This document shows positions 24,401-36,184 of a stretch of DNA of 64,000 bases, in pieces (position 1 is the stretch's first letter; each line of letters starts with the position of its first letter). The translations under genes were made by a program, and so were the position numbers. Under the pieces are notes generated by a model. The model was not told the origin of the DNA and ran no database searches. It was given only the letters and a program-made list of their open reading frames with translations. Origin of the DNA: Pelobates cultripes (lineage: Eukaryota; Chordata; Amphibia; Anura; Pelobatidae); assembly GCA_933207985.1 (NCBI GenBank), contig OW240912.1, forward strand, positions 253,598,946-253,662,945, given 5' to 3'.

Positions 24401-27068
24401 TTTTGACAGTAAATGTTTATGGTATATCTACTGTTTATATCACCCCCAAACCACAAATGTCAAAGATAGTTCCTCACTAGTCAGGGCGTCCAGCAATAGT
24501 GCTCCTGGCATTCTGCTAGTCCTATTGAAAATCCTTGGTGACATTGGTATTGCTGGTATATGCCAAATACAGGAGGCAAACCTACAATACATTTGCTGAG
24601 GCTGCATCATTCATTCAGTTGCAATGAAGTACTTCCCTCCATGCAACATGACTTGAGGCAGCCTTGCTACCAAGTGCACACTAACATTGGAGTCTTCCAT
24701 GGTATTGCCGGCAGTCCAGTAATAAAGGCAGATTGTCTCTTAGGCGGTGTGACCACACTGGGAGACAATCATATTGTCACATACTAGAACAAATGATATG
24801 TATAAGGAAAGGTGCACCAAGATGTATTAAGGTAAGTCAGTTTGTTGCATCATGCGAATATTGCATTAGATGTCAGTGTTTTACTCAACTACAGAGACTT
24901 GTAATAGTAGACTGAAACATTGACAATGATGGCACTATTTGCATGATGCAATACATTTCCTAATGTTCATCTCTTCTTGGATGTGCTGTTACTGAAGTTG
25001 CACCACAAAGGTAGTAAGTGTTATTGAGAATCAGAATGCTAAATACATATATACAGGTATATGTGACTGGGTGATTTCTTTCTTTACAAACTGCACTTCA
25101 TAGGAATTTGGATGGATCAGGTGATCAATCAAACTCCCAAGCTCCAAACTGAAATGTACCAAAATCACTATACAAACCAAACTTTCAACTACCATTCATA
25201 TATGTTTTATTTCCCAATTCTTAATTCCACTAGTGGAGCCAAAAAAATACATGATTGATGGACATAAAGATGATTGATTCAGTGAGAAAAAAAAAAAAAG
25301 AGGATCAGTAAAGAAAAAAATCATAAAAGAAAAAAAAACATATTATATATATATTAATTATTATTATTATATTATTATTATTTTAAAATATATTTATAGC
25401 TATTTTATAATAAATGTGGTCATCAAACAAATATGCTAAGAGTTTGGCAATTTCATAGTTACATATTTGAGGCAGCATAATGAAAGTTGCTATTGTGGTT
25501 ATTTGATAACAACGACTCCTTTTTGCTGTTTGTCCCTTTACTGGACAAGAACAGAATTAAAGCTTTTAAGCAACTTTGTACGTGGTTAGAATAGAAGAGG
25601 GTTTTCTTGACTTCTTTGCCAAGTGTTCATATTGGTTCCAAAGAATTCTTTCCAAATGATGCCCCAACTTACATAGCTTAATTAGACTTAGAAAATGATG
25701 GCCTTCTAATAATCTGTGCTATACTGATTAAAATAATGCTTGACTATACTATTAATATAATGTTATGGATCATATATTGGTTATATAAATATAACATTTG
25801 CTTCATTTCGTATATGTAAAAAGGTGACAACTATAGGAAACAAATTTCCGTTATTAAATGGTGTCTGAAATTGATACTTCAGGTTTACTACCAGCAATTT
25901 TGTTGCCTTACTCCTCTACTGTATGTCAGTTTTATGGTACAAATAATAGATCTTAAAATTCAGCATGCATTGCAAAGTCATTCATACCATATTCACTAGG
26001 GACTTTAATAATGGTAACAATTTTAAAGTGTACAAAATAGATGTAGTATGGGATATACGGTATTGGGCAGTTGGTTCATGAACAGAGGAAACCTTATCAA
26101 CTTGCATTAGATGGAATATGTTTCTGAAAGAAATAAAACATTACTGTTGATGACATTTTCAGAATTGCAAGACATTTTATAATTACCTCCCCTGCATCAT
26201 GTGCATGATATCATGCTGTGCTCGGAGGAAGTCTTAAAGGCACTACAAGCATTTCATCTTCTTGAATTGGTGATAGTTGGTGAAGAGTCCTCTGGCACTG
26301 TCCCTCCATTCAGTGTTTAACCATTTTTAAGCAGTTTAGCACTAGCAGGATAATGCTCTAAACAGCAGATTTTAAATTCTGTCTGGCATGTAAATTTTCA
26401 TATATACTAAAACTGATTCCAGCCGGAGCACTCTACAAAGATTTCAAAGCTTTTATAAAGTTTCTCACCTTGAAATCTTATTCTTCTTGGAACCTTTGTA
26501 GGGCTCACTTTGATTATTTTTTAATGAGCTGTGTTTTTAATATTTTAGTTTTGCTTTTTTTTGTTAATATGGTCCCTTTTTGATTTCATTAGTATCCTTG
26601 GTATATTGTGGATTTTGGCAGCTGAAGAAAAATATTTTATGAAGACAAAACATGCCTAATGTTAGTATGATTTTTTTTACATGTATTAGTTTAATTATTT
26701 TGATTGCCCACCCTCTACTATTATGTTGAACCTTTAATTCAATGGTGGGTGGCTATGGGCTCAGGAACCCCTAGCTACACGGAGGGGTAGACTGAAGGCC
26801 AATGTCATTTTCATCCACTCTTGAATATTTCATTAGATAATTAAAGGCACGCATGCTGTCCATGGGTTGAAGCTGGGTGGAGGAATTAGGTAGGTGCTAA
26901 GGAGTTACACTATGTCCCCTCGGTATTCTAACATTATGTGTTGATAAATTCCATCTAGGACAAAGCATGTACACATGTGCAGCCAGTTTTAACCCTCATG
27001 CAGCAAGGTTTTTCTTTTTTAACTATTTGCCCACTGTCTCATGGGAGTCTGGTCCTGGCTCTCCCTTC
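21454..27068. other. Long AT-rich stretch with little structure
   Basis: No host gene recognised. A 23-bp unit repeats at 24170-24192 and 24201-24223. Several TAT/ATT runs lie at 25345-25395. A weak, frameshifted resemblance to a Harbinger transposase may exist on the minus strand around 24460-24800, too weak to annotate as a gene. Confidence 0.5.
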
Positions 27069-27409
27069 TCTCTCCTGCGCAGCCCATTAGTAAGCTGGAA
27101 GCAAGTGACTTGTACTCACCTCTTTCCAGGATCACAGCTTCACATCTACAAGGTGTAGGTGATCATGCTATTTAAGAGCTGCGGCACATGACCAGCCTCC
27201 TAATCAAAGATAGCAATCGGATGGCCTGTTATTTGTCACAAGTACTTAGGGCAATCCGATGGCTATCTTTGATTAGGGGTCTACTCATGCGCCACAGTTT
27301 TCGAACATCGTGAACATCTACCCCTTCTAGATATTAAGCTGTGATCCTGGGAAGAGGTGAGCACAAGTCACTTACTCCCAGGTTACCAAACTGCTGGGCA
27401 GGAGAGATA
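27069..27409. mobile_element. Foldback (inverted-repeat) element, 340 bp
   Basis: The left arm (about 27069-27227) and right arm (about 27248-27409) are imperfect reverse complements, centred near 27237. Matched blocks include taatcaaagatagc with its complement, gatcacagctt with its complement, and ctctcctgc with its complement at the outer ends. The arms differ by perhaps a fifth of positions, so the element is old. No target duplication was identified. Confidence 0.7.
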
Positions 27410-27419
27410 TGTGTTTATA

Positions 27420-27625
27420 TGTCAGTTTGTGTATATGTGTGTGTGTGTGTATGTGTCAGTGTGTATCTTTGTGTGCATACATCCCAGCAATCAAACGCCA
27501 ACTCTACATACAAACACATTCAAACACAAGCATTACACACAAAAACACCACTGCTTTCAAATAGCAACAGTACATACAAACACACAAATGCAAACACTAC
27601 ACACAAAAACAAACTTAAATTTAAA
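27420..27625. repeat. GT-rich block followed by AC-rich block
   Basis: A TGTGTG/TATG run (27420-27475) is followed within about 30 bases by a block of acaaacac/acacaaa units (27480-27625), the complementary strand sense of a similar repeat. Two overlapping open frames here are products of the simple repeat. Confidence 0.7.
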
Positions 27626-27853
27626 CACAATACTGCTCATAAATACAGCTATGCAAGGATAGGCATGGATAGGCATGGTAGCTTCCCAGTTGATAAGGTA
27701 TTGTGGGATGGACAACAGCAGTGATATCTGGATTACTTCCCAATTATCTCCAGGATATAAGACTCTGTGGAACTGGTTTTGGGCAGAAAAGCCATGCTTC
27801 ATTTGGTCACAAAGGGACTTTCAACTAACTTTTGACCCACTTGACCAATTTGT

Positions 27854-28297
27854 ATGATTTTGACGTATGTTTGTATTTGGAGTATGCTTATTCTTCAGAA
27901 GGATATTGATACCTTAGAGAGGGTTCAGAGAAGGGCTACTAAACTGGTTCATGGATTGCGGGATAAAACTTACCAGGAAAGGTTAAAGGATCTTAACATG
28001 TATAGCTTGGAGGAAAGACGAGACAGGGGGGATATGATAAAAACATTTAAATACATAAAGGGAATCAACACAGTAAAGGAGGAGACTATATTTAAAAGAA
28101 GAAAAACTACCACAACAAGAGGACATAGTCTTAAATTAGAGGGACAAAGGTTTAAAAATAATATCATGAAGTACTACTTTACTGAGAGGGTGGTGGATGC
28201 ATGGAATAGCCTTCCAGCTGAAGTGGTAGAGGTTAACACAGTAAAGCAGTTTAAGCATGCGTGGGATAGGCATAAGGCTATTCCAACTATAAGATAA
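27854..28297 (+). pseudogene. CR1 reverse transcriptase C-terminal fragment
   Basis: The 147-codon frame lacks the catalytic palm and everything N-terminal to it, so it can make no working enzyme. The ATG at 27854 is fortuitous. Recognisable residues begin near ILQKDIDTLERVQ. Confidence 0.85.
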
Positions 28298-28392
28298 GGC
28301 CAGGGACTAATGAAAGTATTTAGAAAATTGGGCAGACTAGATGGGCCGAATGGTTCTTATCTGCCGTCACATTCTATGTTTCTATGTTTCTA
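27860..28392 (+). mobile_element. CR1-type LINE, 3' end
   Basis: 5'-truncated LINE. The open frame up to the TAA at 28295-28297 is a LINE reverse-transcriptase C-terminus. It shows KDIDTLERVQRRATKLV, LKDLNMYSLEERR, a GDMIKTFKYIKGI segment and AWNSLPAEVVE, in the order usual for CR1/Rex-like proteins. The 3' UTR (28298-28392) includes gggccgaatggttct and ends in repeats of tctatgtt, the short 3' tail repeat usual for CR1. No stop interrupts about 140 codons, so this copy is fairly young. No target duplication is seen, as is normal for CR1. Confidence 0.85.
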
Positions 28393-28423
28393 TTCTGAAA
28401 ATGTAAGTTTTATGTGAATGTGA

Positions 28424-28996
28424 TGTATACTTTAGCGTTATAAATATTGTGTAAAACTGTGTATTTTCCTGCCTTTGATAATTAATTTAGACCATTGTGT
28501 TCAGTAAATATATCACAGGAAGAGGAGAGGATTTTGTGTGGGAGTGTCTGAGTGTATTGTACGTATTGATTGGTTGTTCTGCAAATCCCTGTGGGCAGTA
28601 CTATGTGTGCAGAATGTGAATAAAATAGGCTGTATGTGCCAGTACAGACAGTTCTTCTTCACCCTCAATCTAGAGTCCTGTCTCTTATTGGGGTAATTGC
28701 TATATCACTACAAGGGATTGCTATGCTCTGCATGCTCCCTTGGATAATCACTTCTAAGCTCTTGTAAGAGCTTGTTCCTGCTTCCCTCTCTTGGAAGAGA
28801 GGTTCACCCACAGGAACCTGGAGCCTTGTCAGAGGTCCAGGGTGGGAAGGAGACAGCGAGACCCCAACCAAGCTGCAGCGGTTCGTGGGGTCTGCGGTGG
28901 TTATGGTGTCTGCTGGAGTGCTTGGAGACCCTCAGAAAGCACTAGGAGCATCCTTCAACGGAGGTACCCAGTCGGGGTGCCAGGTGATCCGTTACA
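28424..28996 (+). mobile_element. Solo LTR
   Basis: 573 bp starting TGTATAC and ending CGTTACA (TGTA...TACA ends), flanked by the same six bases atgtga at 28418-28423 and 28997-29002. An AATAAA signal lies near 28618-28624, consistent with a U3-R-U5 order on the plus strand. No internal retroviral or Gypsy coding sequence or primer-binding site adjoins it, so it is a solo LTR left by recombination between two LTRs. The superfamily (Ty3/Gypsy or endogenous retrovirus) cannot be settled from an LTR alone. It lies 31 bp downstream of the CR1 tail. Confidence 0.75.
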
Positions 28997-29002
28997 ATGT
29001 GA

Positions 29003-30509
29003 AATAATGTATATATTTTTATCATTAATGCAGAACCATAGGGAAGATGTTGGGAGGGGACATATGAGAAATTCTCCTCTAGTTATATTCTGAATTCTGC
29101 TTCCCTGTTGTGATATATCAGCTCTGCCAAACAAATTTGCTTGACTTGTTTTGAGCAAGAGAGACTCCCTCTGTGAGGCTCGCCTCAGATGCTGCTATCA
29201 CTATTAAACTATCTGTCATGTTTTACAAAATCAGCGCTGTTTACCATACCTTGTATTTCATTTTTTCTGATGATCTTTCTCTGTTGATGCCCTTTCGTGA
29301 TGGGAGCTTGTTTCTATTTTAGGAGTGATTTGTTGGCAGGTATATCCAGTCTGTTATTCCTGTCCCATATGAAGCAATTGTTTTCTCTGAAGCTCGAAAG
29401 AAAAATGTGTTTTTTTTTATCATCCAGCGATGCTATGGCTAATGTTCATGAATTTTTGATACTTAATATTTTTCCAAGGAGTGCTCTAGCATGGCAGAGT
29501 AGCTCCTAATGCAAACAGTTATGAATTCTCCTATCACATCTAAATTACCAAGCTCCCACAGGCATGTTTTAGGACCAATGGACTTTTTCAGAGCTCTTCA
29601 TTGATCTAAACTATACCAGAGCAGGCATGGATTCAGGATGTGACCATATACACTGGAACAGCAGTGATATCTGGGTCACTTGATGTTTACCTGCAAGAAA
29701 ACAAGGTCATGAACAGTACAGAGCTCTGGGGCTTGTTCACAACTGAAACACCTGGGACACCCTATGTTACTGTAGTGCTAGAATGGAATTATAAGGAAAA
29801 AAATTTGAAAATATAGTTTGTTATTGTAATCTTTGAGTATCGTATACATGACATAGGAACATTGCAAGTAGAAATAAAACTAATTTGCATGATTTAATAT
29901 TTATGATGAGATGCCGAAAAGGGTAAACATTTTATAATGTGAATTTTAGTGACTGTCAGACGCTTCTTGAAAATCCAGTGAAATTACTGAAATGTCACTA
30001 GCTGTCACTAAATATCAATGAGACATATATTTCAGTCAACTTTTATTCAGCCTTAAACACATATCTGCTTCACTAACATATTCCTTGTAAAAACTTAAAA
30101 TGGCTTCCACCTGTCACTGAGACTTGGACTCTCCAGGCGGCATCTCCAGCTGTTCACAAAGCTCCAGTACATTATACATATGATAGATGAGATGTGATTT
30201 TAAAATAAAAGTCACAGACATCTCGACAGATATCAAAACTTGTTCCTTTCATGTGCAGGCATGCTTACTTAGCACTTTCAGCTGTGTATAAGGTGCCAAT
30301 CATTAAATTAGTGGGACATTCAATTTTTACATAGGATATTTAAAGTCTAGATTGTTATGACAGTATATAACTGGTCCTAATGGGGTTAACCAAAATAGAG
30401 CTCATTGTTTAGCACAGTATAGTAATCTGAAAGTTTTGTGACTAGACACTGTGCACTCCTCAAGTGCGCTTCTTTTATAGTGTAAACTTGATGAAATTAC
30501 ACCTATGAA
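29003..30509. other. Unique AT-rich stretch
   Basis: No gene or complete repeat recognised. Confidence 0.5.
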
Positions 30510-30519
30510 AGTAATGTAA

Positions 30520-30969
30520 AAGTGTAAATTTAGTTTTAGACGTAGTCTTTTGACTAAAAAGCCATTTTAGTTTTAGTCATCTGAATTGTTCTATGTTTAG
30601 TCTAGTTTTAGTCAACTAAACCTCCAGTAGATTTTAGTCGACACAACTAAAAATGGGTTTAGTTAAAGCCTCTTTCTGTCTCTTTAGCCCCTTCCACAGC
30701 CCCTCTGTGTCTTTTTGTGTCTCGCCAGCACCTTTAGGTGTCTCTTTCCCAAGCCCTGGTCTGTCTCTTTTGACCCTTTCACAGCCCCTGTGTAAATTTT
30801 GGCAGCAAATTTCAATTTAGTTTTAGTCATAGTCTTGACTAAAATGGCATTTTAGTTGTATTTTAGTCATCTGTATTGTTTTAGTTTTAGTCTAGTTTTA
30901 GTAAACTAAATATCAAAAAGTTTAGTCGACTAATATTTGACTAAAATTGTTAGTTGACAAAATTAAGAT
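30520..30969 (+). repeat. TAGTCGACTA-type interspersed repeat, copy B
   Basis: Homologous to 10816-11356 in the same orientation, but shorter at the left. It shares the two-part structure, the C-rich centre (about 30675-30790) and the ttgttagttgacaaaat right end. The 10-mer agtaatgtaa occurs directly on both sides (30510-30519 and 30970-30979) and may be the target duplication. Confidence 0.65.
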
Positions 30970-31265
30970 AGTAATGTAATGAAAGCTCATGAATGATATG
31001 GAAGGGAAAGTCTCTCAGAGAGTCTTTCTTTAATAAGGCTCCCTAAATAAGTTCACAATTAATTGACCATCCACACATATGCTCAGTTTGAACAGACACA
31101 TATGTATACTCATCTCACTGTAACAGATAATTATTAACAATGCCTTTTGTCACAATACTTATATTGGTGTTCCTTTAGGGAAGGGAGGATAGCTAGGTTG
31201 GAGCAGCATTATGTAGGGACTTGTAAGCAAGCACCAGAATCTTAAATTGAGCCCTATATCTAACT

Positions 31266-32250
31266 CAGGGACGTTTTAGCCGCGAGGCAAACAAGGCATT
31301 TGCATTGGCCGGCATTTACCAGGGTGGGGCAAAAAAAAGCCTCCCCCAAATGCCCAGGTCAAATGTCGTGCGGTTAACTGACATGCCAGATGGGCTGCTG
31401 GGTGGGCGGGCGGAGCTGGCGAGGGAGCACTTTCCCCTGAGTTCTCTGCTAAGCTCCCTCATGCGCCGCCTGCAGAGTGATGCCGGGAGTCGGAATATGA
31501 TGTCATATACCGGTTCCCGACATCACTCTGCGGGCGGCGCGCAAGGGAGCTGAGGAGAGCGTTCAGGGGAAACGGCTCCCTCGCCAGCACCGCCCGCCCG
31601 CCTGACCGACCGCCCCAGGGAGAGGGAGAACCCCCCTTCCCAGGTAAGGAGGCTGGGGGGTTAAATTAAAAAAAAAGTGAGTGTGTTAATGTGAGTGAGT
31701 GTGTGTGTCTGTTAGTGTATGTCTGTTAGTGTGTGTATCTGTTAGTGAGTGTGTGTGTATCTGTTAGTGATTGTGTGTGTGTCTGTTAGTGAGTGTGTGT
31801 CTGTTAGTGTGTGTGTGTCTGTTAGTGTGTGTGTGTGTTTGTCTGTTAGTGAGTGTGTGTCTGTTAGTGAGTAAGTGTGTCTATTAGTGTGTGTGTCTGT
31901 TAGTGAGTGTGTGTGTCTGTTAGTGAGTGTGATTGTGTTTGCCTGTTAGTGTGTGTCTGTTAGTGAATGAGTGTGTGTCTGTTAGTGAGTGTGTGTCTGT
32001 GTTTGTCTTTTAGTGAGTGTGTCTGTGTCTGTTAGTGAGTGAGTCTGTTAGAGAGTTTGTGTGTGTCTGTGTGTTAGTGAGTGAGTGTGTGTCTGTTAGT
32101 GAGTGTGTGTTTCTGTCAGTGAATGTGTGTGTGTGTGTATATAGAATGCGGGGCAGGGGGAAGGGTTGGGTGGCGGTGGCACGTGGGGGGGTGGGAGGGA
32201 GTCTGAGTTTTGTCCTGCCTAGGGCAGCACAAAACCAGGATACACCACTG
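31266..32250. mobile_element. hAT-like non-autonomous element inserted in L2
   Basis: 985 bp beginning CAGGGACGTTTTAGCC and ending in the approximate complement (aaaaccaggatacaccactg). The flanking 8-mers are atctaact (31258-31265) and atcttact (32251-32258), 7 of 8 identical, as expected for hAT target duplications. With one copy of the duplication removed, the L2 frame reads through. The GC-rich left part has no transposase. Most of the right half is the GT-rich repeat at 31676-32140. Confidence 0.8.
31676..32140 (+). repeat. GT-rich minisatellite (gtgtgtctgttagtga units)
   Basis: About 465 bp of variable-length units built of GTGTGT, CTGTTAGT and GAGT. The open frames in it on both strands are low-complexity artefacts. 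It lies inside the hAT-like element. Confidence 0.85.
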
Positions 32251-32719
32251 ATCTTACTGGAATCCAATGTACGGACTGACAGAGGGGGGAGGCGTGGGAG
32301 GTGCGGGCAGACAGGAAAATGAGCTTTACCGCCACATTCATTATAGATTGCAGCGGTGCAATCTGGGAACACTTAAGATCATTGAGAAGAGGATTGCAGA
32401 AGTCAAGGCAAGAAAGAACAACGGCATGGACCAGTACCTTAGTCGTGTATGCTGTTAAACAGGGGCGGATGCAAGCCATGTTTTTGAGATGGAATCTGCA
32501 ACATTTGGCGATCGACTGGACATGAGGGGTGAAGGAGATGTCGGAGTCAAAGAGAACACCTAAGCAGTGAGCCTGCGAGGTAGAGGTGATGGTGGCGCCG
32601 TTGGTGGCGGGAGACAGACACAGGAGTAGCAACACTTGAGGGAGGAAAAACCAGAAGTTTTGGACAGGTTGAGTTTAAGGAAGTAAGCAGCCATCCAGTT
32701 GGAAATCGTGGAGAGGCAG

Positions 32720-32968
32720 TCAGAGACACGAGTCAAGATGAGGAGAGGACAGGTAGTCAAGATGATAGAGATCAGGAAAGGACAGGTACATTTGTGTGTC
32801 ATCTGCATATAAATGATAATGGAAGCCAAAGGAGCTGAGAAGTTTACCAAGGGAGGCAGTATAAATGGAGAACAGTAAGGGACCAAGGACAGATCCTAGG
32901 GGAATGCCAACAGAGAGAGATTGGGGAGAAATTACATTGTCTAATACCTTTGCTGTAGGCTTGTACAC
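32720..32968 (-). pseudogene. L2 reverse transcriptase palm fragment
   Basis: 82-codon frame with [16 protein letters not shown] followed by [13 protein letters not shown], the RT motifs B and C of L2-type LINEs. The usual VPQGS is IPLGS here. The frame is shifted at about 32720, after which the next part continues in another frame (32886-32560). Confidence 0.85.
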
Positions 32969-32975
32969 AGCAAAG

Positions 32976-33568
32976 CATTTTTTGTTTCAATTTAACATTT
33001 TAGTTTGTTTTTCGTATTAGGCAGTCCTTTGGAACATTTTGTTTAAACCTGAAATAATTACAGATAAACTGAAAACAAATCAGCTAGTTTAAATTTCCTA
33101 CAATTTGCATTAGTGTAGTTCATTTTTATTGGACATAAGGAATTTATGTTTTCGTTTAAGCATGTTATATTTCTACCCTTCCCCTAGTTACATTTCTCCT
33201 CTAATTTTCTCAAGGTCAGCTATTTCATGCAAAGTGAGCTTGTGATGTGGTGAATGTGATTAACTCATAATTCATTTTTGCTGGCAGCCTTCATGCAGTT
33301 TTCAAAAGCTAATGGGAAAAGCTTTCTCTGTTGCAATATAAATATAAATGATTAGTCTTTTCTTTTAAAAAAATACTTGTCATCTGCATTTAGTTTCAGT
33401 TACAAATAAAAAATTTTTTTTAAACTTTATATTCTATACCTTTTCTAAATTGATAATAATTTATTATCTCAAGAGGATTCATAAATGGATAAATATAATG
33501 TTTTATGACACTGATCCTGAAATAATAACGCTGTCTGTGTAGCTACGTGTGAAGGCAGCTCAATGTAT
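32976..33568. other. Unique AT-rich stretch
   Basis: Nothing recognised except short A and T runs. Confidence 0.5.
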
Positions 33569-33960
33569 TTAAAGGGACACTACTATAGGCACCCAGACCA
33601 CTTCATCTTATTGAAGTGGTCTGGGTGCAGTGTCCCTGTCATGTTAACACTGCAATCTAAAACATTGCTATTGCAGAGAAACTGCAATGTTTGTATTGCA
33701 GGGTTAAGCCTACGGTGGTTGTCTGGTTAGACTTCATGAAATGACACTGGGCATCCTGTGCATGAGGATGTCCAGCGTTTTCAAATAACTCACAGGAAAG
33801 CATTGAATCAATGCTTTCCTATGGTGAAGGCCTAATCAACGCATTAGGTTCCTCCAGAGCCAGCTAAAAGTGCAAAAGAGGATTTTAACCTCTTATTTGC
33901 TGATGGGGGAGGAGGGGTTCAATTCAGCAAGAGCAAGGAGGTGAGTGTACATTTGTAATC
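33569..33960 (+). mobile_element. T2-like MITE, right end unclear
   Basis: Starts TTAAAGGGACACTACTATAG, then forms a near-perfect hairpin: gcacccagaccacttca, a short loop, and the complement (33589-33629). It shares gaaagcattga...tgctttccta with the element at 46117-46443. No TTAA right end was found, so the end is approximate. Confidence 0.6.
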
Positions 33961-34221
33961 CTAAACTAATTTATACTTGTTCTTGCAAAACTGTACAAAA
34001 CAAAACTCACTTACATATTCATTTTGCTTAGACTTTCTCCATATCCAAGATGACTCACCCTGCTGGCCTTCCATGATATGAATCCCCCATTAGTTGTGTA
34101 CATTCTAAAAATAATGAGATGTCTCGTGTGTCATCTGGGATAGGCCAGCCATGAACTGCACCATAATTGTATTGCGTAGTACTACATCAGGGAGGGTAGA
34201 AAAAAGTATTTCTAAATATTG

Positions 34222-34303
34222 TTTAACCCCTTAAGGACATATGACGAAAATATTCCATCATGATTCCCTTTTATTCCAGAAGTTGTGTCCTTAAGGGGTT
34301 AAA
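34222..34303. mobile_element. 82-bp MITE with CCCCTTAAGGAC ends
   Basis: The outer 18 bases, tttaaccccttaaggaca, are matched perfectly by their complement at 34286-34303. The ends are typical of a very short, abundant frog repeat. No coding sequence. Confidence 0.8.
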
Positions 34304-35227
34304 CTATTCATTATAGTCAATATCCAACTTAAATATTATTACCTGTAAAGTGGCACCAGATATTTTTTTTTCACACCGGATGCTCTCGTACATGTATGAT
34401 GATTTGAGAAGCTGCCTGAAGCTGACCTTATCATGCACATGTTTTATGGATGATGAGTCCATTTATGAGCCTGCAAATGTTTATGCTGTGCAGTCTTGCA
34501 TGCTACAGATGCCATCATTTATAAAGTATCAATATATTACCCAATGCCATTCTAGCAATAAACTGACAATGTGAGTTGAAAAGATGGATAGTGGCCACCA
34601 GGTTTTAACACTAATCCACTTTTGAATTCTATTGTTTGTGGTATAACCTTGTTACTTTGTAAAATCCTCTAAAGCAAGATATACCACAGAATTTGGTTCG
34701 AAAAACCTTTAGCAAATAATAAGATGGTTATCAGTGGAGGTTTTCGAATATCTGTCATTTCATGCCACTTAAGTTTCTTTTTCTTTTTCTTCTTCTTATT
34801 ATTATACAAATGTATTGTCATCTGGTTAAGTAGAATTTAGTCCCTTTTTATACCCTGTATAAATAAAAGCTTTATTGTTGGTAATTGAGAACTTATTTAA
34901 GAATTTGAATTAGTGTCATTGAAAACTCCTGTCAATTTATGTACTTATAGGAAAATAAGCAAATATAAGTTATTTATTCAAACATGAGTCACACAGCATA
35001 TTGAAGAGACAGTATTGCATTTAGTAATAGCGAACTTTTTGGTCTCCCAGATCTCTCAAGTTCTTGAGCTTTAAGGCCAGTAATGTTCCCAGATACTTAG
35101 AAAGACCAACTTTTTCCTGGAATGTAACTTTTACATTGTCTTCTGAAATGCGTTAAACTAATGTAGAGAGTGCCCTGAGGCAAGAAAAACAAAATGCAGC
35201 TGCAAACAAAATGCAGCCACAAGTAGT
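34304..35227. other. Mostly unique stretch
   Basis: No gene recognised. A pyrimidine-rich tract lies near 34772-34805. From about 35160 the base composition becomes GC-richer, merging into the repeat block that follows. Confidence 0.45.
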
Positions 35228-35264
35228 GCTGGGAGGAAGTGATGGCCAGTCACTTCCTCCCAGC
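35228..35264. repeat. Perfect 15-bp hairpin
   Basis: gctgggaggaagtga and its exact complement, separated by 7 bases. It lies in the GC-rich lead-in to the simple-repeat block and is probably part of the same mobile element. Confidence 0.75.
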
Positions 35265-35399
35265 TCACTCTGCACGGGAGGGAGGAGAAACAGGGGAGAC
35301 ACAGTACGTGAGGAGGGGAGAGCCAGTCGACTCCCATCAGCCACAGCCACCCTCCTGCAAAGAAAAGGTAAGAAACAGGAAGGTGGCTGAAAAATGAGC

Positions 35400-36060
35400 T
35401 GTGTATGTGTATGTATGTCAGTATGTATGTATGTATGTGTATGTATGTCAGTATGTATGTATCTGTATGTATGTGCATGTTTTTCAGTATGTATGTGTAT
35501 GTATTTCAGTATGTATGTATGTTTTTTTGTCTGTCTGTATGTCTGCCTGTCTGCATGTATGTGTATATATGTATGTATCTGTCTGTATGTGTATATATTT
35601 CAGTATGTATGTGTATGTATGTATCTATGTATGTATGTCAGTGTGTATATATGTATGTGTGTGTATGTCAGTGTGTAAGTATGCATGTATGTCAGTATGT
35701 ATGTTATGTCTGTATATCAGTATTTATATGTATGTATGTGTATGTATGTCAGTGTGTCTGTATGTAGGTGTATGTATGTGTCTGTAAGTATGTCAGTATG
35801 TATGTATGTATGTCAGTATGTATGTATGCATGTCCTTATGTGTGTGTGTGTCTGTATGTTAGTATGTGTCTGTGTGTCACTATGTATGTCTGTGTGTCTG
35901 TATATATATATATGTGTGTCTGTTTCAGTATGTGTGTGTCAGTATGTATGCCTGTATGTGTGTATGTTAGTATGTGCGTGTGTCAGTATGTGTGTATCTT
36001 TGTGTGTGTATCTGTGTCCTTTTTGTATCAATGCATGTGTTTGTATCTGTGTGTGTATTC
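35400..36060 (+). repeat. TATG/TGTCAG minisatellite
   Basis: About 660 bp of TGTATG, TGTCAG and related units. Three long overlapping frames of Met, Cys, Tyr and Val are translations of the repeat and are not genes. Confidence 0.9.
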
Positions 36061-36184
36061 CTGTAGGTGGGATTTGGAGGCAAGCCCTGGGGTGGGATTT
36101 TTGGGGCAGGCCTGGAGGCGGGCCCCCAAGGGCCCAGACCTTGAGCTGTGTTAGGGGACCCAAAATTTCTGATGGGAACCCTCG

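Larger units (their letters stand above)
31160..32975 (-). mobile_element. L2-type LINE fragment, interrupted
   Basis: Minus-strand L2-like reverse transcriptase in two parts, 32975-32251 and 31257-about 31160, split by the hAT-like element at 31266-32250. The upper part shows [12 protein letters not shown], a YADDTQMY catalytic box (two aspartates intact) and an LKLNLSKT segment. After frameshifts it continues with LGVLFDSDISFTPH, LDFCNPLL and HWIPVR. The lower part continues with QFKILVLAYKSLHNAAPT. That is the L2 order, and the frame runs on across the removed insertion. The left end toward 31150 is not sharply defined. Confidence 0.8.

Noticed and set aside
31676..32372. Frames rich in Val/Cys/Ser or Thr/His
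   Set aside because: They translate the GT-rich repeat on either strand. The adjoining L2 part is annotated separately.
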